From NCBI GenBank assembly GCA_021234155.1, contig JAJEKV010000058.1:1727060-1791059 (forward strand): a stretch of 64,000 bases of DNA, written 5' to 3'. The DNA comes from Isoetes taiwanensis (taxonomy: Eukaryota > Streptophyta > Lycopodiopsida > Isoetales > Isoetaceae). The notes below the pieces were generated by a model. It worked only from the letters and a program-made list of their open reading frames with translations, did not search any database and was not told the DNA's origin. Positions 57,416 to 64,000 of the stretch are shown here, piece by piece. A program made the translations under genes and the position numbers. Each line of letters begins with the position of its first letter. The first letter of the stretch is position 1.

Positions 57416-59043
57416 GACTCCATGGAGGGCTTTCGGCACATTGGACAAGGGCGACTCGGCGAGGAGATAAGCGGCTTAATCGGGTTTATTTAGAGTAGAT
57501 TCTAAGATTAAATTGCCAAAACGGCAAAAGTATGGATATCTAAACTTAGCAGGCTGGATAATGGCCAGATTATCTGATTGAAGGAGGCGATTGGAGGTTT
57601 GTTTTGCTGTAATAAATATGGCAGCAGAACATATTAGTAATAGGCTGTAATTTCCAGTAAAGGCATGAACAGTAAAGTAGGAATTAAGATGAAAACGGAA
57701 ATGCTAGGAAATAATGTAAATATGAAGTCAACAGTAAAGATAATGCATGCAGATCAGACTAGGAAAATAATATTTAAAGCAGATTTGGCTTGGAAAATTT
57801 ACGTAGATGTGATGGATTGTCAAGTATTCTATACTAATATATGTTTGGTGAAGGGCGAAAAGCCAAGCAGGGCCCAGCTTACCTGTTAACCCTTTCCCTA
57901 TTACCAAGTATATTGCTAATATGGGTTTGGTTGGTTACAGGTAACCAGCTCTGCTTCTCCAACTCTTTCTGGTTTTGGATACAAGGAAGCTAGTGCACAA
58001 AAAGAAGAACTATGATCTAGACATATGAGCTGCTGGGCAGCATTGACAGAATTTTTCGTATTCGTATGCATATTGTCTTGCAAAAAACAAAGGTAACAAT
58101 GCTTTTTGCATAATTTTGGATGCTGGTACATGATCCATAAGTTTGAACAATGGATTACAATATGGATGCTCTGAATTATGTAAGTGCCTTTCAGCTGATG
58201 GGTAGCCTGAATAGGACTAAAACGCAACAAGTAGTAATGGAGATGTTATCGTTTCTGAAATTTTATGAATTCTTTAAATAGGTTGCAGAAGTTTATGAAT
58301 GCTCTCTATTGGGGTTAGTTTAAGCTTCTTAAAGTTTAACATAAAGGAAATAAAGACTGATTGAAATGGTAGCAGCTTAAACATAAGCGGCCTTAAGTTA
58401 ATGCTGTTAGTGGCAGGCAATAATATAGGATAATAGTAGTGGAGTACGTCTCCTAAGGGACTCATTGCATGATTGTGACTGATATAGATATTGACAAATG
58501 GTAAACTGTAAGGATGTAGGAATGATGGAGAATGAGAACATATGGAATCACTAGAACATAAGTCTTATTTGGGATAAAGAAATGCATAAATAATGATGTG
58601 GAAGATAATAAGAGCAAATTACAGGGGTAAAATCTGGTTAAGAAATAGCTAGGCTAAAGGTTGTAAACTAGCTGAAGGTTATATTTAAGCAAAATAGTAT
58701 TACTATGACTAGAAGAAGGATGGTGTATATAGACTAAATGTACGTACAGGAAAGTTTGAATCACTAGAGGACAATTAGCAGCTATGGTTCAAGAAATTGG
58801 TTGAAGAATTTAATACTGAAAGGGGGAAACATGTAGCAAAGGAGTAAATGGTAATTAAAAGCAAAAGGTCAAAGACTTGGATAAAGAGCATATGTCTAAA
58901 ATAGGGAAACATGAAAGAAGGAGATTAGACTTAAATAAGCATAAAGTAAAGGCCTAATTTAGAAAAATGGTCCCCAAGGTCCCCGACCTTTGGGCGAGGG
59001 ACCGAAAATACTTGACCAAGGCTTTTGGCTTTGGAAAAGGAAA

Positions 59044-59174
<131 letters not shown>

Positions 59175-59240
59175 AGTATGTGTATATATTATATATATAT
59201 ACACATATATGTATATAAATTGGTTGTCCGAAGGTTGTTC

Positions 59241-59515
59241 GGTATAAATTTATACCGAGAGAGCTCTCAGATAAAATTATACCGAGAGAGCTCTCGTGGT
59301 ATAATTGAGGAGCTCTCACGGTATAAATTTATACCGTGAGAGCTCTCGAAGTCGAATCGAGAGCTCATGCGTATAAATTTATATCAGTGAGAGTCCTCTC
59401 TCATGTATAAATTTATACCGCCGAGTCCACTTGCGGTATAAATTTATACCATCACGAACTCTCCGCATGTTATATCCACACAACACTATCTATTGTAGTA
59501 TAAATTTATACCATC
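59241..59515. repeat. array of two alternating palindromes
   Basis: The 16-bp palindrome GGTATAAATTTATACC or close variants occurs about seven times (59,241, 59,320, then about 59,370, 59,404, 59,434, 59,497), alternating with the palindrome GAGAGCTCTC (59,263, 59,284, 59,337 and variants). The left flank of the tandem units has two copies of the first motif. The array has strong cruciform potential. Confidence 0.8.
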
Positions 59516-60050
59516 TAGAAATTTATTTTGAAGACGTTATGTCCACGCATTGTCATCGCGGTATACATCAGTCTATAGCAAGACGGATGAGCAAATAAGA
59601 GCAAGTATATAAGATGAAGAGCGAGCGTCTTCGACTCCAACTTGCACTTCAAAGTGTAAGTTTGTTCAATGAGGCATACTTTCATGTGAAAATGTCCGCC
59701 CGATGAGGCAATGTCAAAATGTCCTATATTTTTGACAATTTTCTTCATAATTTTGTACAATTTTCACAACCTTGAATATATCACTTCTTTGTCACTCTAC
59801 TACCCTTGCTATTTTTTTTATTGCCCTTTTTTGCTACACTTTTATAAAAGTAACTATTTTTATTCTAGTTTAGGAGGATGAAAATTGCTATTTAGAATTT
59901 TGCATGAAAGTTATGTTCAATCAACCCCTCAAAAATGGTACCTAAATTACTTAAATTGTCACACCTGTCACAAAAAAATCTTAAAAATGGACTTTTTAAA
60001 GGGAATTTTAGGGAATCTTTCAAAGATTCCTTTTGAAGTGCGTTTGCAGC
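59516..60050. other. right arm of the 24.5-kb element, no gene
   Basis: AT-rich. Near the end GGAATCTTTCAAAGATTCC (60,011-60,029) is a 19-bp perfect inverted repeat, followed by AAGTGCGTTT, a second copy of the terminal-repeat core. ORFs of 67-81 codons lack known domains. Confidence 0.5.
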
Positions 60051-60080
60051 AAATAAGTGCGTTTCATTTTAAACTTTGTT
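60051..60080 (-). repeat. right terminal inverted repeat
   Basis: Complement of 35,609-35,638 with one mismatch (A for G at the sixth base). Followed directly by the CTCT duplication at 60,081-60,084. Confidence 0.85.
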
Positions 60081-60348
60081 CTCTCTGATTCCTCGACTCA
60101 GGTACAAGCTATTTCAAAGCTTTTTGGTGTTCCCGGGATTAGTAGAGCGGAAGTTTTCCATTTGGCGGGACTTCTTGGGTGTGGTAGATGGTGATGGTCG
60201 GTTTATGCGCCAAAGAGAGTTGCAGCTTGTTGTGGAGTGTCGAGGTATCACCATCTCTTTGGGGCAGTTCTCCTTCCTCCTCACTTGCTTTGTAACATTA
60301 CCATTCTTTTAATATATTGTTGACACAGTTCTTCAAAAAAAAAAAAAA
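60081..60348 (+). pseudogene. LINE ORF2 end and poly-A tail, right part of split copy
   Basis: The frame LIPRLRYKLFQSFLVFPGL, then IWRDFLGVVDGDGRFMRQRE and LQLVVECRGITISLGQFSFL, is open to a stop at 60,310-60,312 and reads as the C-terminal tail of plant LINE ORF2. A 14-base A run at 60,335-60,348 is the LINE 3' tail. It continues the ORF interrupted at 35,608. The LINE in total spans about 0.9 kb without the insertion. Confidence 0.8.
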
Positions 60349-60377
60349 GAAAGGTGTAGTCTAGTCTAGGGAGAGGG

Positions 60378-60380
<3 letters not shown>

Positions 60381-60440
<60 letters not shown>
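60381..60440. repeat. (GA)n microsatellite
   Basis: About 30 GA dinucleotides directly downstream of the LINE tail. It generates the Ser/Leu-rich minus-strand ORFs here, which I do not regard as genes. Confidence 0.95.
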
Positions 60441-60443
<3 letters not shown>

Positions 60444-60519
60444 CGAAAGGTAGGTAGAGATAGGTAGACGCAGGAAGAAGAGGGAACGGTGGAGAGGCAG
60501 GTAGAAGAGGGAACTATGG

Positions 60520-60770
60520 AGCTTCCTGTGGCAATGAGTCGCCTCCCTGAGCCAATCGGGTGGCCCCCAAAAAAGCAGCCCAGATGGCCTGTGCTGGATG
60601 CAACCAGCCGGATGCTGCATGGCAGATCTGCGGCCCTGGAGCTCCTGCCTGGCACCGATGGGCATGCCGGAACATTGGAAGCAGGCCGCTCCTTTTGCCT
60701 GCCAGAAAACGGCTCCTGCATAAAAAATATGAGAAGCACAAAGAAGAGAGACAGAGAGGTCTTGTAGAAT
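60520..60770. repeat. duplicated GC-rich block, copy 1
   Basis: Shares with 61,150-61,405 the phrases GCCTCCCTGAGCCAATCGG, ATGGCCTGTGCT and CCTGGAGCTCCTGCCTGGCA. The plus frame LPEPIGWP, then LHGRSAALELLPG and GRSF, is kept in both copies, but so are minus-strand frames (QAGAPGPQI...), so the coding strand is undecided. One plus frame of copy 1 is Cys/Trp-rich (ACAGCNQPDAAWQICGPG). No family is recognised. Confidence 0.5.
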
Positions 60771-60990
60771 AACACTGTTTGGAACACTGTCATAGCAGAA
60801 GATGAAAATGCTGGTGTAAAAGCAGATCCTCGGAAGAAGAGGCATTCGATAGAAGAGGTGTTCGATGAGGCATGCTCAGAGATGGGGAGCAAGCAGATAA
60901 AACAACTCCAATCACGGCTTCATGGGAAATACTGCCATCTCCAAAAGCGAAGATCCAAGAAAAAGATCTGTCCTCAGAGAGCAGTGAAAT
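60771..60990 (+). other. coding-like segment, 73 codons, no Met start
   Basis: The frame from NNTVWNTVIAEDENAG to PRKKRHSIEEVFDEACSEMG and LQKRRSKKKICPQRAVK is open between stops, with basic clusters resembling nuclear-localisation signals. It lies between the two duplicated blocks and may be an exon of a decayed or captured gene. Not recognised. Confidence 0.3.
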
Positions 60991-61149
60991 GATTAAACAA
61001 AGGGGAAAAGAGGATGTGCAAACTTGAAGGAGGGATCAGCTGGAATACGAGACAACGCTGGTCATCTGAATGATTCACAAAAGATGGAATGCCTACATTC
61101 TGATACATTCTGATATGTTGATACTCTTCTTGATTCCGATAGCAGTAAT

Positions 61150-61405
61150 ACGCTGCCTGTGGCAAGGTGTCGCCTCCCTGAGCCAATCGGATGGGCCCCG
61201 AAAAAGTAGCCCTTGGTCACCTCCCAGAGCCAATCGGATGGCCTGTGCTAGATTCAACCAACCGAAGACTGCATGGTAGATCTGTGGCCCTGGAGCTCCT
61301 GCCTGGCAGCAATCTGCATGCCAGACCACTGGAATCTGGCCGCTCCTTCTATCTGCCAGGAAAACGGCCCCTGCAAAAAAAGAAAGATCTGAGAAGCACA
61401 TGAAG
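61150..61405. repeat. duplicated GC-rich block, copy 2
   Basis: Second copy of the block at 60,520, with an internal duplication of GAGCCAATCGGATGG (61,179 and 61,219). The two copies are about 630 bp apart. Confidence 0.6.
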
Positions 61406-62106
61406 TTTATAGAAGCCTAAAGAGGCATAAAGGGTGGTTGGTTGATCTATGTTCCAGGTACAATCAAGGATGTGAATTAGCGCCGTCGGCACCTTGCTGC
61501 TGCAATCGTGGCACCAAATCGATGAACATCGCTTCCTGCTCCTGCTGCTATAAAATTCGCTAAAGCAAACAAGAACGGGTAGCTATATCTACCCTTATGT
61601 TGGGATCAACCTAGCCATCATAGTGAAATCCTAAATAAGGTAGTTTAGGATCCACCTAGCCATCGAAACTAGACGGGTAGAATGAAAACATGCGTGAAGT
61701 AGAAAGAATGTGCAAATAAAAAACACAAGCAATATGCCGATTCCAGTTACAATCACAGGAATATTGCATCGCCAAGAAACTAGCAATAAAACATGTATGA
61801 GAAGTAAAGAAATGGAGAGCTATACCTCATAGCTCATTGTGCCACATCGCTTCAAACATGTGAGGGCCATACCTTGCAGATGATTGCTATGAGGGCCATA
61901 AGGACCTTGCAGATGATTGCTATAATAGCATGCAGAAATCCCGTAAGAAGATAGCTGGAAATGCAGGAACGGATGGGTCATGGGGGAGTCACAGGAAAGG
62001 ATTGAAAAGGAGGATTGGACCAACGTAGAGTCATGGAAAAAGTATTAGAAAGGAAGATGGGATCAGTGTAGTGTCGTGGGAAAAGGATTTGAAAAGGACG
62101 ATTGAA
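61406..62106. other. no recognisable gene
   Basis: Mixed sequence with short local repeats (CTTGCAGATGATTGCTAT twice near 61,874 and 61,904; CACCTAGCCATC/CAACCTAGCCATC near 61,605 and 61,651). No domain signature. Confidence 0.4.
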
Positions 62107-62228
62107 AGCAATGAGAATGGAAGAAGTGCTGCTGTGAGAAGATGCCGATAACCGGTCCGAATGGAGAAGAGCCTTATATAATGGCTCGTCCCTGCCCAGA
62201 ATGACGATCTGATGGCTCGGATCGATGC
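62107..62228. repeat. end of repeat R
   Basis: Matches 27,018-27,136 closely (GCAATGAGAATGGAAGAAG to GGATCGATGC) and ends at GATT 62,229-62,232, the same border as at 27,137. It marks the right edge of the 36-kb nested insertion in LTR-A. Confidence 0.65.
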
Positions 62229-63005
62229 GATTTCAATACTAAAGATGTAGGAAATCAAAACAGATGAGAAGACATAACAACAATTCAAAGGATCATAGAC
62301 AAGTTGTTAGAATCAGGAGCAAAAGCAACAAGTATATTCTCCTGATCTAATGCTTTATAATTCAAATTCAGTCCATTCATTTCTATCAATTTATGAGGGA
62401 AACCCATAGCATGACAACACCTTTTCTTAACACATTGTGCAACAAAAGACGAACTTAATTTAAAATATTAGGGTATATAAGTTCCTCTAGAGCAATTATT
62501 ACTCATTCAATGGGTAACATTAGTGGTACAAGAAATTTATCTCAGCAGCCAAGGCCGCCGCAAATATTTCTTTTGTCCAACTCGCTGGAAAAGATATTTT
62601 ATGCCAATTCAAAAGGATCTCAGTTGTAAACATTCAAAAATTAACTGATTATGTTTAATCTTGGCATTCTAACTTCCATATAGTTGCCAAACTCTAATCA
62701 AATACAAACTTTGTTTATTAGAGTTTGAATTCAAGTCCAATATCGAAGCAATTTTTTTTGTTAGTTGTTTACGAAATTCTTTTATATTTTTTTAACCTAA
62801 GAGCCAGAAGTGGCAAAGAAAAAGCATTGAGTGGGATGTTCTGCGAGGTTTGACTACTGACAGCTTAAATTCATAGCTAGAAAAAGGAACTCCGCACCCA
62901 TCCAGATGATCCATGATTTCTATAATTTATTATAGCTTCAATTCTTCCCACCCCCCTTTGCCATAGCTCGTACCACCTACAATTTTATGTCAAGTCTAGG
63001 GGGCC
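62229..63005. mobile_element. LTR-A, right half of a split copy
   Basis: From GATTTCAATACTAAAG to CTAGGGGGCCA this matches 5,450-6,218 almost throughout. Together with 25,285-26,190 it makes one complete LTR of about 1.7 kb. It is followed by gag debris on the minus strand rather than by pol, unlike the copy at 6.2 kb. Confidence 0.65.
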
Positions 63006-63048
63006 AAGAATTTTCCGCTTGCCATGAAGACGGAGCTTGCCTCTTCCA

Positions 63049-63570
63049 CTAAGCATCCAACACTACTTTTTCTGCCAAATTTGCTTCTCGATGCATGACA
63101 ATTCTTATAACCCCTTCAAAGTCTGTGAATAATACTCCAGATATTGTACTTCTTATATCTACATGAAGTCCTTTCACAAATCTAGAGCACAACTTTACCT
63201 TGTCCATAACAAGACAATGAGGCTGCAATCTTCTAAACCTCTCGTTGTATTCTGCTACTGTACAATTCTGTGTACAATCGAAGAATTCATTCATCTTTTC
63301 CATCTTATATCCTAGAGGTGTAAAATGACCTTCGCAAGCACTGTTGAACTCTGTCTATGTAGCCTGCACAGGAGTCTTCCCTATATCCAACAGATACGTC
63401 TTCCACCAAACTCTCGCAAATCCTCCTAGTATTGCATGAGCAAGGAGAGCCTTTACTGAATCTTCTCTTTGATTTAACCAAAGTAAATAGTACCAAATGC
63501 TCGTGAAAAGAAATAAAAGAGAAGAATTTCATATTTTGATTGGAATTAGAGACGGTGCTGGTGAGCAAAG
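63049..63570 (-). pseudogene. gypsy gag (capsid) fragment
   Basis: Minus-strand codons downstream of about 63,480 read FARVWWKTYLLDIGKTPVQA, a stop, TEFNSACEGHFTPLGYKMEK, NEFFDCTQNCTVAEYNERFR and SRFVKGLHVDIRSTI. This is the Retrotrans_gag pattern (W...F...F...Y...E-F/L...x-V-A-E-Y...R-F). One stop and the loss of flanking parts show decay. It abuts LTR-A with protease and pol missing, so a deletion joined gag to the 3' LTR. Confidence 0.75.
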
Positions 63571-64000
63571 GTAATGTTCATATTCTAAAAAAGCGTCACT
63601 CTAACTCAAAATAAAAGATACAAAAATTATCTATAATTAGCACATTCACATTGGTGATTGCAATAGGTGTCTGAAAGCATTCAAGCAAGGCTTATGCAGA
63701 TTAAGTTTATGTCTTAAAAGTAGTTGATAGCTCACATGTGTAATTAGAATAGCAATGTACCCGGTGATAGTAAGCAACTATTGCAATTTAAAGTGGGATA
63801 CATGATTGGAGCCTGGGTATATAATATCATATCTAAGCAATGATAGAGAATAGAATATGATAGAGAGAGAATCTTATAACAATGGGAATTGTCATATGCA
63901 GAATTTTAATTCAGGATAGAAAAGTGTTAACATGGTGCTCATAATTGTGAGCTTGTTGTCCAAAGTGATGGTGCGTTGTCTTTCGAGTTGATTTGATTGG
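63571..64000. other. no recognisable gene
   Basis: AT-rich sequence to the window end; no ORF of note and no repeat seen. Confidence 0.4.

Noticed and set aside
60281-60892. 203-codon minus-strand ORF with long Ser/Leu run
   Set aside because: Created by the (GA)n microsatellite plus the duplicated GC-rich block; no domain, and several other frames are equally open.

Overview
This is 64 kb of plant nuclear DNA made almost entirely of nested mobile elements, with no intact host gene that I can recognise. The host is probably a seedless vascular plant such as a fern. That is inferred from a PPR fragment of the type common in fern and lycophyte genomes, introns with plant-like GT-AG borders, LINEs with A-rich or pentamer tails, and many decayed Ty3/gypsy and Ty1/copia elements. 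I see no rRNA, tRNA or CRISPR array.

Layout. 1-2.6 kb: 5' half of a gypsy-type element on the minus strand (LTR plus broken gag with two zinc knuckles), inserted in a long LTR here called LTR-A. 2.6-7.4 kb: LTR-A, itself hit by a 5'-truncated LINE with an 18-bp target duplication, followed by the decayed integrase end, RNase H and RT of its gypsy element. 8.4-10.4 kb: copia pieces in head-to-head inversion and a gypsy RT scrap. 10.87-13.49 kb: a PIF/Harbinger-like element carrying a PPR fragment and a LINE fragment. 14.3-16.3 kb: gypsy RT/RNase H and a LINE ORF1-like ORF with its own pentamer tail. 18.58-23.45 kb: a young, nearly intact copia element with 215-bp LTRs, broken by one frameshift and one stop. 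24.3-24.9 kb: four in-phase exons of an unidentified coiled-coil-like gene.

25.3-63.0 kb appears to be one LTR-A copy split by a roughly 36-kb nested insertion, with the 4-bp sequence GATT at both edges. Inside lie hairpin-rich tandem repeats, a 1.27-kb inverted repeat with arms of about 530 bp, a CACTA-like end, and a LINE whose ORF2 is cut at codon resolution by a 24,472-bp element (35,609-60,080).

That 24.5-kb element is the most interesting object here. It has 30-bp terminal inverted repeats with one mismatch and a CTCT target duplication, and removing it restores the LINE reading frame. It carries a decayed minus-strand fragment of a SNF2 remodeller resembling plant CHR19/SMARCAD1. It also carries two full and one partial head-to-tail copy of a roughly 7.47-kb unit, separated by (TA)n and bracketed by arrays of a 16-bp palindrome. 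Each full unit encodes a reverse transcriptase related to the Penelope-like superfamily, plus upstream ORFs that I cannot identify.

The copies differ mainly at CAG/CTG sites, with CG-containing strings in their place. This looks like a base-calling artefact at CHG-methylated cytosines rather than mutation, so many of the frame breaks may not be real.
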